From Acidobacteriota bacterium (GTDB lineage Bacteria > Acidobacteriota > Blastocatellia > Pyrinomonadales > Pyrinomonadaceae), in NCBI GenBank assembly GCA_019247455.1, contig JAFAOW010000184.1, positions 1-32,024 on the forward strand: a stretch of 32,024 nucleotides of DNA. Direction: 5' to 3'. This document shows positions 8,544 through 16,802 of the stretch, piece by piece. Below the pieces are notes generated by a model. That model was not told where the DNA came from, searched no databases, and saw only the letters and a program-made list of their open reading frames with translations. Made by a program: the position numbers and the translations under genes. Positions within the stretch are counted from its first letter, which is position 1, and every line of letters begins with the position of its first letter.

Positions 8544-8705
8544 CTAGATCGGCTTCGCAAACCTCGAGCGATAGACGGCCGCAAGATCTACCGCGAGCAC
8601 GCCTATTCCATTAAAAAACAGAAGATGCACAAATCCGCCCTTTCCGAAGAGAACAAGCACCAGCCAGATAAAAAGTAAAGCAAAACCGATCAACCTAAGT
8701 GCCAT
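8544..8705 (-). CDS. 53-residue membrane protein, DUF5670 (Lmo0937-like) family
   Basis: The ATG complementary to 8703-8705 follows AAGGAAGG, a strong if closely spaced ribosome binding site. It opens a 53-codon frame ending at TAG (8546-8544). The translation starts MALRLIGFALLFIWLVLVLF, continues GKGGFVHLLFFNGIGVLAV and ends in a basic tail with YRSRFAKPI. Two hydrophobic segments separated by a Gly-Gly-x-x-His turn match the pattern of DUF5670/Lmo0937-type mini membrane proteins. Those proteins have no established role and are sometimes stress-associated. A promoter-like pair lies directly upstream. I see no overlap with a better gene on either strand. The gene is well supported; the family name is less sure. 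Confidence 0.72.
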   Translation of the reverse strand: MALRLIGFALLFIWLVLVLFGKGGFVHLLFFNGIGVLAVDLAAVYRSRFAKPI

Positions 8706-8726
8706 AACCTTCCTTGGGTTTCGCCG

Positions 8727-8756
8727 AGTATATCAGTAATTTATGAAAATTTTCCA
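8727..8756 (-). promoter_or_regulatory. Putative promoter of the 53-residue membrane protein gene
   Basis: On the minus strand, TGGAAA (8756-8751) and TATACT (8732-8727) are separated by 18 nt. A start would fall near 8720, giving a leader of about 15 nt with AAGGAAGG in it. The -10 is good and the -35 partial. Confidence 0.4.
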
Positions 8757-8766
8757 CCTTTCTGGG

Positions 8767-9648
8767 TCAGATCAGATCGTCAATATCCTTGTCCAAAAAC
8801 TCTGTTCCGGGGATCCCGGTGTGCTGCGCAAGATACTCCTCGTCCTTGTAGAGGAACGTTAACAGCTTCTCCGAAAGAGATGACGGAAAAAGTGGAACTT
8901 TTGATAACAAACTTACGCCGCCGAGGGTCAGTCCATATGGCAACGGAATCTTCACGCTGCTGCGGCCTTGTTTCCTTTCAATGGCCGCCAGCATATCGTT
9001 CAGGTCGACCGGCCGCGAGCCAAAAACACGATATGTCCCTGAACTCAATGGTTTATCGATAAGAATATCGATGACGAGCAAGAAGTCTTCGGTCGTGATC
9101 GGATACACCGGCACAGATGCCCCCTTGAATCGCACCGCAATGGGACTCTTCTTAACGACCTTAGAAAGTAGGGCGTAAGGTCCGCGAGGCTCTTTGTCCA
9201 CGATCAGTCCGGTGACAAGTATCACCGCTCCCCACTCGCGAAGCTCATTCGCCAAACGAAACTTTACTCTGCCATATCCGCTAAAAGCACCCGGTGACGC
9301 CGCGACCGACGAGATGAAGACGAGCTTTTCCGGATCAGTGACATGTTCCTTGACGTTTTTGAGAATGGAACGGTTTGTCGATAGGATCTCGGGCTCCGTA
9401 CCGCCCCGCTTCCAAGCGAATTGCAGCACGAGATCGGCCGATCTGATCTCGCTCGCAAGTTTGTCGGTTAAGGTTTTTGCGAGGTCCGCCCGAGTGTACT
9501 CAATACCCTTGCCGGTGATAATTCCGCTATCACTTCCCCAAGGTGAGATTATGCCGAGCAAGTTGATATCTGCCCGGTTTCGAAGGTGCTCTACGACCTT
9601 CTGCCCTAGATAGGAGTGTGCTCCGGCCAGGATGATCCTTTTAGCCAT
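8767..9648 (-). CDS. NAD(P)-dependent epimerase/dehydratase-like protein (atypical/extended SDR)
   Basis: This 293-residue Rossmann-fold protein has a dinucleotide-binding loop GAHSYLG at 9-15, equivalent to GxxGxxG. It has a serine-containing strand FISSVAAS at about 111-118 and the catalytic pair Y125-x3-K129 (GYGRVK). The C-terminal part (about 180-290) carries the substrate side, with a strand-turn around SGTYRVFGSRPVDLNDMLA. Together these place it in the extended or atypical short-chain dehydrogenase group that includes nucleotide-sugar epimerases. Its ATG overlaps the end of the GMC flavoprotein gene by 8 nt, so the two are probably translationally coupled. The substrate is unknown. 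A glycan or lipid-linked sugar precursor would fit the nearby GT39-like gene, but this is inference. Confidence 0.85.
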   Translation of the reverse strand: MAKRIILAGAHSYLGQKVVEHLRNRADINLLGIISPWGSDSGIITGKGIEYTRADLAKTLTDKLASEIRSADLVLQFAWKRGGTEPEILSTNRSILKNVKEHVTDPEKLVFISSVAASPGAFSGYGRVKFRLANELREWGAVILVTGLIVDKEPRGPYALLSKVVKKSPIAVRFKGASVPVYPITTEDFLLVIDILIDKPLSSGTYRVFGSRPVDLNDMLAAIERKQGRSSVKIPLPYGLTLGGVSLLSKVPLFPSSLSEKLLTFLYKDEEYLAQHTGIPGTEFLDKDIDDLI

Positions 9649-11149
9649 TTACAGCCTCCGTCGCAGTACGGGCGGCGTTGGCCATGATGGTGAAGGTCAG
9701 CGTCTGTGCCGGGCTCTCGGGGAAAACGGACGAATCTGCGATATGAACGTTGGGCATGACCTCGCCGCTCCTTGCGACAGACACGTCTGTCCCAGCGTAC
9801 GGGAAGGCCCCCACATAGTGTGAGCTTGTGCTCATTCTCACCAGTTTCAGCGGTGGAAGAATGAAACCATTACCAGAAACCACGCGGCGGAGATGTTTGA
9901 GCACCGCCTTTGCATACTGATCAGATGGCCCATAATCAAGTTTGTCCACCAGAAGTTTGTCAGAAACGTCCAGGGACAGCGCGTAAGACTTCGAGACCTC
10001 GGTCGGAAAATACATCTTTGCGAGGATCATCCGCGCCTTAAAGATCGAAGCGCCCCGACTTAAGTACCGCCAGGCACCGACGGGAAAATAATACCGCCAG
10101 TAATAGTCGGCAAATGGGGAGATATGCACGTGCGCATAAACTCCCTTCTCATCTTTTGGCACTATGCCAAGAACGGTATTGGTGATCGAAATGTATTTCG
10201 AATGATCATCCTTTGGAAGGCCGCCGCCGAAATAAAAGATCGGGAAAACGTAGGAGTTGTTGTCCTTGACTGTAATACCTTTAGAAAGCCCAGTGGAACG
10301 CATCAGGATCTCCGACGTACCAAAACAGCCCGCCGCCAAGAAGAGCTTGTCGAATCCGTTATGTCTCCCCTTTTCTGTCTCGACGGTCACTGAGCGGTCT
10401 TTGCTCGACACTTTTCGCACACGCTCAGCAACAAAGCTCTTTACAAACCCTGACGCGCGAAATGCGCCAACGGTCTTGGTCGCGTCATAGATCGCGCTTC
10501 TGAAACAGCCATACATACATTCGCCGCAATATACGCAGGAATTGGCCGAATCCTTTCGCGTGTCGACCGCCAGACGGTTCAACCCGGAAATGATGTCGTA
10601 ATCTCCTTTTTGATCCCGCTGAGCGTTGACGTGCTGATCGAGTCTTGTCAGTGGTGCCGGAACATCAATGGCAGGAAGGTTTACAAAGTCTTCTCCAAAA
10701 TAACTGTTCAGTCTGTCGTGGGCGCCTGAGATGCCGATGTGCTCCGCGATCTCGTTGTAATAGGGTGTCAACTCGTCCAGTCCTAGCGGCCATCCTTTGA
10801 AGTTCCCGGGTACGAAAGGAAAAACGCTCGCGCTCCAATGACGGCTAAGGCCGCCGTAGAACTCACTGATGAATGGTTTGGCGTTTTGCCCGGCCGGATG
10901 CTTTTTTAGGCCCTGCCCGAAGAATGTCTTCGGCGGCGGAAACGCCAATCCAAATTGTTCCTTTATTTGATGGTGAAGTTGGTCGTATTCGTCGATCGAC
11001 CATTCCTGAGGCGCTCGGTCACTGACCGGCGTGATCTGCGGTTCCTTTCCGATATCAAAAACGGTCACATCGGCGTCGGGCACTTCCTTGTGCAAAGCAA
11101 GTAAGGTCCCCGCTGATGCCGGCCCGCTTCCGATGATCGCTATCCGCAT
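9641..11149 (-). CDS. GMC-type FAD-dependent oxidoreductase with a four-cysteine cluster
   Basis: This 502-residue flavoprotein begins directly with the FAD-binding strand and loop IIGSGPASAG (about 5-14). The GMC C-terminal block is present: SSHYVGAFPYAGTD, then the NVHIADSSVFPESPAQTLTF segment and MANAARTA. These place the active-site His and the FAD-contacting region near 440-490. Residues about 205-215 form C-x2-C-x2-C-x3-C (CVYCGECMYGC). Related GMC proteins have Cys-containing motifs here, but this ferredoxin-like spacing is notable and could bind a cluster or metal. It has no signal peptide and so is probably cytoplasmic or membrane-peripheral. It is coupled to the SDR gene by an 8-nt overlap; the upstream GT39-like gene ends 87 nt away. 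The likely role is oxidation of an alcohol group on a lipid or sugar; the substrate is not known. Confidence 0.87.
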   Translation of the reverse strand: MRIAIIGSGPASAGTLLALHKEVPDADVTVFDIGKEPQITPVSDRAPQEWSIDEYDQLHHQIKEQFGLAFPPPKTFFGQGLKKHPAGQNAKPFISEFYGGLSRHWSASVFPFVPGNFKGWPLGLDELTPYYNEIAEHIGISGAHDRLNSYFGEDFVNLPAIDVPAPLTRLDQHVNAQRDQKGDYDIISGLNRLAVDTRKDSANSCVYCGECMYGCFRSAIYDATKTVGAFRASGFVKSFVAERVRKVSSKDRSVTVETEKGRHNGFDKLFLAAGCFGTSEILMRSTGLSKGITVKDNNSYVFPIFYFGGGLPKDDHSKYISITNTVLGIVPKDEKGVYAHVHISPFADYYWRYYFPVGAWRYLSRGASIFKARMILAKMYFPTEVSKSYALSLDVSDKLLVDKLDYGPSDQYAKAVLKHLRRVVSGNGFILPPLKLVRMSTSSHYVGAFPYAGTDVSVARSGEVMPNVHIADSSVFPESPAQTLTFTIMANAARTATEAVNG

Positions 11150-11236
11150 TTAGACTACTCCGTACGCGAGGCAGCAAGACCCGCAAAAGTAATCCGTTAG
11201 TTTATAATTTTGCGGCTTTGCCGCCAAATTGGAAGG
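11150..11236. other. Intergenic gap with a GC hairpin
   Basis: The 87-nt gap between the GT39-like stop and the GMC start contains the hairpin GCGGC-TTT-GCCGC (11212-11224). No T-tract follows on the minus strand, so it is not a standard terminator. On the minus strand TTGGCG, 15 nt and TATAAA could serve as a weak promoter for the GMC/SDR pair. Confidence 0.35.
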
Positions 11237-12940
11237 TTAGGGCGCGGAGTTTATAGCATCGATCGCCGCTTGATCGAGCTTATAGATTGCGACAGCCGGA
11301 ATATCTTGTACAAAGATCTGTTTTTCAGGCGTTGACGTGTTCACCAACGCATTCAGAATTGCGTCATTTGTGAGGTACCGCCTGCCCCGCGGAGCGATCA
11401 CATAATCCCCGGGCCTCATCAGGGCGAGGTTCACCGGATCTGACAACCAGATCGACTGAATGTCATTCCGCCCGGCCCGCTCAGCATAGTAGGTCACGAG
11501 TTTTGGCGTTTCATTAAAGATCCTCACGCCCGCGGGACCGTTCTGCGCAATATAACCCATAGTCTCGCCCAACCGGTCGTCAAAGAACTCGTCGTGTGGG
11601 AAGTAGGTCCCGGCTTTTTCATGCCCGCCGCCTAGTAAATTCACATACAGGCGGTAATAGGGAGCCGCTTTGATCGATTCAGTGGCCGGCACAGCTGCGA
11701 TGATAACGAGTACGGCGGCGTATGCGATCATTCGAACCGATCTTGAATTGGCAGCGATCAATTCGGTCGCTTTCTTCATCAGCCAGACGATGCCCACGGC
11801 GGCGATGATCTCAACGACAGGTAACGCAGTCGCATAGTAGCGCGTGAACTTCCCGCCCAGAACCGTAAATGGCATGAACCAGAAAAAGCACCAGAAAAAA
11901 ACCAGCCACTGCCCGTCGCCGGTCCGTTTACGAAACATTAGTGGTATACCTGCGGCAAGTCCCGCGAGCGTTGTCAGCGGCGTTTTTACCAGAATGAAAA
12001 CGTAGTAGAAATGCCACGGTATGCCTGCAAGCCAGAGCGTCACCTTGTTGCCGTAAAGCTGGCCGAGATACTCGTAACTGCTCGCCTCCTGATAGCCGAC
12101 GCGATTCTCGCTTAGGAACGCGAGCATAGCCCGCCATGTGTCCGGCAAAAGGATCGTCGGATTAAATACCAGGAACGCACACCCCATCACGACAAAAAAG
12201 AGCAGCCATTTAGGCCGTCCCAATCGCCATTTTGTCTCCGGAATGTTCTGAAAGATGAAGTAATACCCAGCAAGGATTGCGAGAAAATGCGGCATGTACT
12301 TCGACGCCATGAACGCCGCGAAGGCAACGCCCGCGGCCCATACCCAGCGCAGCCATTTATCGCCCCCTTCTTCAGCGATACGCTGGCTGCGCACCCAACA
12401 CCAACAAGCGATCGTGAAGAAGAAGACCATTAGGACGTCTTCCTTGGCAATGCGCGAGAAACCAATGCCCGACGGGTCGAACGCCCACAGCGCTGCCGCG
12501 ACGAGTCCTACCTCTGCACCAAAAAGCTCCGCGGCCAGGAGGAAAACGATCACCGCAGCGAGCGAGCCCACGATGGTGACGGGCAGCCGTAACGCTGTTT
12601 CCACGGGGATCTGCTTTGCGGGATCATTCGCCGCGAATGAGGAGTTGTTCCACTTATCCGCCGCGGCAACGCCCAGCGTCAGCAAGCCTTTGAGAAGAAA
12701 AGGGTGTTCCCCGTTAGCTCCCGAGAGACCGTCGGCACGATACTCCTCGACCGTCATTAGCTTCTTGAACTCATCCTCACCGAGGCTCTCGGCACTCAGG
12801 CCGGTAGACCTTAGCCAAAATCCTCCGAGGACGAGGACGGCCAAAACCGCGATGATCACCGGCCGCGAGAGCACAGAGTCTTCGTTGCGGAAATACAGGC
12901 CTTCAGATCGAAGGCTGGCTGTTTTGGCGGGATAACTCAT
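11237..12940 (-). CDS. Glycosyltransferase family 39 / ArnT-like membrane protein
   Basis: This is a 567-residue polytopic membrane protein. I chose the ATG at 12940, 11 nt after the upstream permease stop, over an earlier start in frame that gives an Arg/Cys-rich, non-membrane extension. The first TM helix (about 22-40) is followed by an extracytoplasmic loop with ESLGEDEFKK, the acidic motif expected for the catalytic Asp/Glu of GT-C enzymes. About ten further hydrophobic helices follow to about 430, and then a C-terminal soluble domain. The pattern, with LWAFDPSGIGFSRIAKED in the third-loop region, fits the PMT/GT39 group that transfers sugars from polyprenyl-phosphate donors to protein or lipid acceptors on the periplasmic side. 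The acceptor is not evident. Confidence 0.8.
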   Translation of the reverse strand: MSYPAKTASLRSEGLYFRNEDSVLSRPVIIAVLAVLVLGGFWLRSTGLSAESLGEDEFKKLMTVEEYRADGLSGANGEHPFLLKGLLTLGVAAADKWNNSSFAANDPAKQIPVETALRLPVTIVGSLAAVIVFLLAAELFGAEVGLVAAALWAFDPSGIGFSRIAKEDVLMVFFFTIACWCWVRSQRIAEEGGDKWLRWVWAAGVAFAAFMASKYMPHFLAILAGYYFIFQNIPETKWRLGRPKWLLFFVVMGCAFLVFNPTILLPDTWRAMLAFLSENRVGYQEASSYEYLGQLYGNKVTLWLAGIPWHFYYVFILVKTPLTTLAGLAAGIPLMFRKRTGDGQWLVFFWCFFWFMPFTVLGGKFTRYYATALPVVEIIAAVGIVWLMKKATELIAANSRSVRMIAYAAVLVIIAAVPATESIKAAPYYRLYVNLLGGGHEKAGTYFPHDEFFDDRLGETMGYIAQNGPAGVRIFNETPKLVTYYAERAGRNDIQSIWLSDPVNLALMRPGDYVIAPRGRRYLTNDAILNALVNTSTPEKQIFVQDIPAVAIYKLDQAAIDAINSAP

Positions 12941-12951
12941 TGATCGTTGGC

Positions 12952-14055
12952 TTAATCGTAATTGAGGGCTTCGACCGCGTCGAGGCGAGCCGCTCGAATA
13001 CCAGGGTAGAGAGCTCCAATGATCCCACTTACAAGTCCGACACCTACGATCATCGCAACGACGCCCGGATCGACGGCCACAGTCAGCGAAGTCCATTTAC
13101 CGAGGGCGAGCTTGAGCAAATAAGTGCCCAGGACCCCAAAAATTATCCCGCCGATGCTGATAAGCAGCGCCTCTTTGACGATAGTCCAGCCGATATTTAC
13201 GTTCGACATTCCGAGCGATTTCAGGACGCCTATTTGACGAGTCCTTTCAGTAACTGTCGTATACATCGTGAGCAGAATGATCAACGCGCTGATAAAGCCG
13301 GCAACCCCGATCACGACGTTCAGGAAGACATTGAGTGCGGGAATACCCTGCATGTAAAGCTCTTCGAGCTCGCTCGTTCGAATGATCTGGTTATCGGGGT
13401 AACGCTTTATCAACTCGTCACCAACCTGCTGCACCGTGTAACCTTCTTTAACCTTGATAAGAAACCCGGAAACATGTCCCTCGGCTCCCAGCTGCGTTTG
13501 CATCGTCGAGAGCGGGATCTTGATCCGGGGGCCGGCCGCGGGCTCATAGGTTCCCACGATCTCGAATTGCCGGTCGTACAACTCGAATTTGTCGCCGATC
13601 TTGAGCTTTCGCCCCTCAAGCCAACCCTCGTCGGCCATCATCTCGTCCTTACCGTCGACAAACTTCCGGCCTTTAACTATCGTCAGCCCGGCAACGGCGG
13701 CGTACTTGTCATAATCGACTCCGTCGACCAGCCTACTGCCCGTAATGCCGTCCTTGGCCGGTACGGTATTCTGGGCCTGAGGAACGGCGGCGGCCACTCC
13801 CGGAACCTTTTCAAATTCGCTCTCCAAAGAGATCGGCATTCGCAGCGCGTCCGCGCTCGATAAGCTAAAACTGCCTAGAGGCCGGATCATGATCTCTGCA
13901 CCTACATTTCCGTCACGCTGCGCGCGCTCTCGAAGGCTTCCGTTCGCCAGCCCGATCGTAAAAACAATAAGTAGTATTCCGATGCCGATGCCTATAACGC
14001 TGACAGTGGTCCGCGCCGGCCTATGCATCATGTTTGTGAGAACGAGGCTGTTCAT
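12952..14055 (-). CDS. ABC transporter permease, MacB/FtsX type
   Basis: This is a 367-residue protein starting at the ATG at 14055. A longer frame to 14169 would run into thrC, and its translation is not membrane-like. The first helix (MNSLVLTNMMHRPARTTVSVIG then GIGIGILLIVFTIGLANG) is followed by a periplasmic MacB-core-like domain (about 45-240). Three C-terminal helices then follow, with the segment VTERTRQIGVLKSLGMS between them; this is the conserved FtsX-domain coupling region that meets the ATPase. The end LDAVEALNYD is typical of the family. Such permeases form mechanotransmission or lipoprotein-extraction pumps with a LolD/MacB-like ATPase. No ATPase is adjacent on this strand; the nearest is the divergent gene at 16118. 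Spacing to thrC is 34 nt and to the GT39-like gene 11 nt. Confidence 0.9.
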   Translation of the reverse strand: MNSLVLTNMMHRPARTTVSVIGIGIGILLIVFTIGLANGSLRERAQRDGNVGAEIMIRPLGSFSLSSADALRMPISLESEFEKVPGVAAAVPQAQNTVPAKDGITGSRLVDGVDYDKYAAVAGLTIVKGRKFVDGKDEMMADEGWLEGRKLKIGDKFELYDRQFEIVGTYEPAAGPRIKIPLSTMQTQLGAEGHVSGFLIKVKEGYTVQQVGDELIKRYPDNQIIRTSELEELYMQGIPALNVFLNVVIGVAGFISALIILLTMYTTVTERTRQIGVLKSLGMSNVNIGWTIVKEALLISIGGIIFGVLGTYLLKLALGKWTSLTVAVDPGVVAMIVGVGLVSGIIGALYPGIRAARLDAVEALNYD

Positions 14056-14089
14056 TCGTAAAGCATTGAATTTACCAAATGCCTCGTCC

Positions 14090-15253
14090 CTATTGGAAAC
14101 ACTCGAGATACTTGATCCCCGATCCGGTATTGAACAGGACGACCTTTTCGCCGGGGGAGACGGCTCCATTCGCTATAAGCTTTCGCAACGCCGGCAGGCA
14201 GGCCGCACCTTCCGGGGCGGCAAAAATGCCTGTCGCCGCTCCAATCTGGCCAACTGCCGCTACAAGCTCGGCGTCATCAACGGCGATGGCTGTGCCACCC
14301 GAGGCACGAATGGCGTCGAGTATCAAAAAATCTCCGATCGCTTTAGGTACGCGCAGGCCCGAGGCGACTGTCGCGGCATTCTTGAATTCATCTGCGAATC
14401 GCTCCCCCTGTTTGAAGGCACGTACGATCGGTGCGCACGTGGACGACTGGACCGTCACCATGCGCGGGCGCTTCGAGCCGATCCAGCCCATCTGCTCCAT
14501 TTCGTCGAATGCCTTCCACATACCGATCAGCCCGGTGCCGCCACCCGTCGGGTAGATGATGACGTCAGGAAGCGCTCCAAACTGCTCAAACAACTCGTAG
14601 CCCATCGTCTTTTTCCCCTCGACACGATAGGGTTCCTTAAGGGTCGAAACGTCGAACCAGCCTTGAGCTTCCTTTCGCTCCGCCACGATCTTTCCGCAAT
14701 CGGTTATCAGGCCGTCGACAAGCGTTACGTTCGCGCCGGTCTGCTGGCACTCGATCACGTTCGCACGCGGAGTGTCTTGAGGCATGAAGATATGAGCCTC
14801 CATCCCGGCTTCGGCCGCGTAAGCCGCCATTGCGCTCGCTGCGTTTCCTGCCGATGGGACGGCAAGTTTCTTCACGCCGAGCTCGTTTGCCATCGTGATC
14901 GCGGCAGTCATCCCCCGTGCCTTAAAGCTCTGTGTCGGATTTTGTGCCTCGTCCTTGATGTAGAGGTCGATGTCACAACCGAGGGTCGCTGCGAGCCGCT
15001 CGGCCCTGATGAGCGGAGTCCAGCCCTCGCCAAATGAAACGATATTGTCCTGATTCTCGACCGGGAGCACCTCCAAATACCGCCAGAGCGAGGCCTCGCG
15101 GCATTTCAGCGAGTCGGGCGTCAGCGTCTCCGCCGCTTTCTTGAGGTCATAGCGAACAAGAAGCGGCTTGCCGCATTCACGACAGAGGTTTTGAAGTGTA
15201 TTCGCCTCATGCCGCAGGCCGCACACAGCGCATTCCAGATGGGTTACATTCAT
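14090..15253 (-). CDS. thrC: Threonine synthase
   Basis: This 387-residue PLP enzyme should convert O-phosphohomoserine to threonine in the cytoplasm. An N-terminal zinc-ribbon-like motif (C8-x2-C11 and C24-x2-C27) is followed by the SFGEGWTP strand. The PLP-binding lysine is K111 in [16 protein letters not shown] is the loop that holds the substrate, and the glycine-rich phosphate cradle [11 protein letters not shown] is present. Length and layout match the short bacterial/archaeal threonine synthases with an N-terminal zinc ribbon. The related diaminopropionate and threonine dehydratase families lack this combination. The gene heads the long minus-strand row, 34 nt before the permease, with no obvious Shine-Dalgarno. 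Upstream is a palindromic repeat that reaches the esterase stop. Confidence 0.93.
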   Translation of the reverse strand: MNVTHLECAVCGLRHEANTLQNLCRECGKPLLVRYDLKKAAETLTPDSLKCREASLWRYLEVLPVENQDNIVSFGEGWTPLIRAERLAATLGCDIDLYIKDEAQNPTQSFKARGMTAAITMANELGVKKLAVPSAGNAASAMAAYAAEAGMEAHIFMPQDTPRANVIECQQTGANVTLVDGLITDCGKIVAERKEAQGWFDVSTLKEPYRVEGKKTMGYELFEQFGALPDVIIYPTGGGTGLIGMWKAFDEMEQMGWIGSKRPRMVTVQSSTCAPIVRAFKQGERFADEFKNAATVASGLRVPKAIGDFLILDAIRASGGTAIAVDDAELVAAVGQIGAATGIFAAPEGAACLPALRKLIANGAVSPGEKVVLFNTGSGIKYLECFQ

Positions 15254-15263
15254 TACGAAGATT

Positions 15264-15332
15264 TAGCCACAAAATACACAAAGGGCACAAAATGGCTCTC
15301 TTTGTTTGTGATCTTTGTGTGTTATGTGGCTA
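15264..15332. repeat. Palindromic intergenic repeat, arms of 9-nt 'CACAAA' units
   Basis: The left arm 15264-15291 and right arm 15305-15332 are imperfect inverted copies (24 of 28 positions), separated by 13 nt. The left arm begins TAGCCACAAAATACAC and the right ends TGTGTTATGTGGCTA. The left half is made of 9-nt units CACAAAATA, CACAAAGGG, CACAAAATG (15268-15294). It sits between thrC and the esterase, and its right arm supplies the esterase TAG stop (15330-15332). Similar 'CACAAA' palindromes are familiar as dispersed repeats in several environmental phyla; that comparison is from memory. Confidence 0.75.
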
Positions 15333-16022
15333 TTTTTGCAGGAGCGGCTGCAGGGCCTTGTACACATTCTCGGTCATGATCTTCTCCCCCTCGGCATTTG
15401 GATGGATCCCGTCGGCTTGATTAAGGTCTTTGTTCATCGCGATATTATCGAGGAGGAACGGCAGGAATTCGACCTTGTTCTCGCTCGCGAGATCGGGAAA
15501 TGCATTGGTGAAATCCTTCTGATACTTTTGGCCCATCGTCGGCGGGGCAAGCATCCCGCAAAGCAGGATCTTCAAATTCTTTGCTTTGGCCTTATGGATG
15601 ATCGCATCCAGATTCGCCTTCATTTTCTCGACCGGTATGCCCCGGAGCAGGTCATTCGCACCGAGCTCAAGAATGAGGACCTTCGCGTCATCCTGCTCAA
15701 GTACCCAGTCTGAGCGTTCGAGCCCACCAAGGCTTGTATCGCCCGAGACCCCTGCGTTCACCACCTCGTAATCATAGCCGTCAGCATTCAGCCGCTGCTG
15801 CAGCAGGTATGGGAAGGACTCTTTTTCTGTGAGGCCGAAACCAGCGGTGAGACTGTCGCCGAGAGCAACGATCTTCGGCCGCTTTTTGGTTACGGGCGGC
15901 GTTGCCAGCGGCTTGTCCAGTGCCGAATTATTTCCACCTGTCTTAGCTCCGCCGCATGATAGGGCGGACCCAACGAGAATGAAGGAACAAAAGATGAGCG
16001 AACTTCGAATAACAAGGTGCAT
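15330..16022 (-). CDS. tesA: GDSL/SGNH esterase-lysophospholipase, TesA-like, probable lipoprotein
   Basis: This 230-residue SGNH hydrolase starts at the ATG at 16022. An upstream in-frame ATG at 16085 would read through a palindromic repeat. All four blocks are present: GDSLTAG (Ser about 57), GVSGDT (Gly about 94), GAND (Asn about 123) and DGIHP (Asp204 and His207). The enzyme should hydrolyse thioesters, esters or lysophospholipids. The signal peptide ends GSALSCGG with Cys23. This suggests lipidation, though the -3 residue is Ala and the lipobox is weak. E. coli TesA is a soluble periplasmic protein, so anchoring would be a difference. The gene is divergent from the YbbA/YbbP-like pair, exactly as in E. 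coli. The stop codon lies inside a palindromic repeat. Confidence 0.9.
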   Translation of the reverse strand: MHLVIRSSLIFCSFILVGSALSCGGAKTGGNNSALDKPLATPPVTKKRPKIVALGDSLTAGFGLTEKESFPYLLQQRLNADGYDYEVVNAGVSGDTSLGGLERSDWVLEQDDAKVLILELGANDLLRGIPVEKMKANLDAIIHKAKAKNLKILLCGMLAPPTMGQKYQKDFTNAFPDLASENKVEFLPFLLDNIAMNKDLNQADGIHPNAEGEKIMTENVYKALQPLLQK

Positions 16023-16032
16023 GAATAGAAAT

Positions 16033-16107
16033 GTGAGATTTGAGATGTAACGCGCGCCCAAGAGAAAGAGTTTCCCATTTCTCATATCTCACTTCTCATA
16101 TCTAATA
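16033..16107. repeat. Palindromic repeat of 7-nt units between esterase and ATPase genes
   Basis: GTGAGATTTGAGATG (16033-16047) is an imperfect inverted copy of CATTTCTCATATCTCAC (16076-16092). The right side is four heptamers: TCTCATA, TCTCACT, TCTCATA and TCTAATA (16080-16107). The left side holds matching TGAGAT heptamers. It fills the divergent gap and ends 10 nt before the ATPase start. Confidence 0.65.
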
Positions 16108-16117
16108 TTGGTTCGTA

Positions 16118-16795
16118 ATGATACGACTTTCAAATGTCACAAAGACCGTTCGCTCCGGCGACGAGGACCTGACGATCCTCGACGACGTCTCGATCGATAT
16201 TCCAGACGGACAGTTCGTCGCGATCACGGGGGCGTCGGGTAGTGGTAAATCGACTCTCCTTGGGCTCGTCGCGGGGCTCGACGCACCTTCCTCCGGGAGC
16301 ATAATGATCGATGAGGACGAGATCACTGCGCTCGGCGAAGACGCGCTTGCCGCAATTCGCAGCCGCAAGATCGGATTCATTTTTCAATCCTTTCACCTGA
16401 TCCCGAGCCTTACGGCTTTTGAGAATATACTGATCCCCATGGAGATCCTGGGGCTGAGCGACGTTGTAACTCGTGCAAATGCGTTGCTCGACAACGTTGA
16501 TCTCACGAATCGCGGCCATCACTATCCTGCTGAGCTTTCGGGAGGTGAGCAGCAGCGTGTCGCGATCGCCCGCGCGTTCTCGAATTCGCCAAAGATCCTG
16601 CTTGCGGACGAGCCGACCGGCAATCTCGATACAAAGAACGGCCACCACATCTTCAATTTGATGAAGGACCTTCACAACCGCCATAACGTCACGCTCGTGC
16701 TCGTAACGCACGATGCCGACCTCGCTGGCCAAGCTCAACGGCGGATCGTCCTCGCCGACGGCCGTGTTGTGAGTGATGAGGTGAATGCGAATTAG
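16118..16795 (+). CDS. ybbA: ABC transporter ATPase, YbbA/LolD-like
   Basis: This is a 225-residue cytoplasmic ATPase of the MacB/LolD group. It has Walker [10 protein letters not shown] (38-46), Q-loop Gln90, signature LSGGEQQR (140-147), Walker B LLADEP (161-166) and H-loop His198. The TGNLD sequence after Walker B is typical of LolD, MacB, FtsE and YbbA proteins. It should power the two-module permease encoded 97 nt downstream on the same strand. With the divergent TesA-like esterase, this matches the tesA-ybbA-ybbP neighbourhood of E. coli. No clear Shine-Dalgarno precedes the ATG, and a palindromic repeat lies in the divergent gap. Assignment to YbbA rather than LolD rests on the neighbours. 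Confidence 0.92.
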   Translation: MIRLSNVTKTVRSGDEDLTILDDVSIDIPDGQFVAITGASGSGKSTLLGLVAGLDAPSSGSIMIDEDEITALGEDALAAIRSRKIGFIFQSFHLIPSLTAFENILIPMEILGLSDVVTRANALLDNVDLTNRGHHYPAELSGGEQQRVAIARAFSNSPKILLADEPTGNLDTKNGHHIFNLMKDLHNRHNVTLVLVTHDADLAGQAQRRIVLADGRVVSDEVNAN

Positions 16796-16802
16796 AAAAG
16801 AT

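Noticed and set aside
8463-8678. Plus-strand open frame of 71 codons
   Set aside because: Opposite the 53-residue membrane protein, which has a ribosome binding site and a family-like pattern.
11212-11224. Terminator after the GT39-like gene
   Set aside because: Hairpin GCGGC/GCCGC has no T-tract on the transcribed strand.
12940-13863. Plus-strand open frame of 307 codons
   Set aside because: Antisense to the permease, whose translation shows clear FtsX motifs; this frame gives no recognisable protein.
13889-15037. Plus-strand open frame of 382 codons
   Set aside because: Antisense to threonine synthase with its PLP lysine and zinc motif; Arg/His-rich, low-quality translation.
16130-16738. 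Minus-strand open frame of 202 codons
   Set aside because: Antisense to the ABC ATPase, which carries all catalytic motifs.
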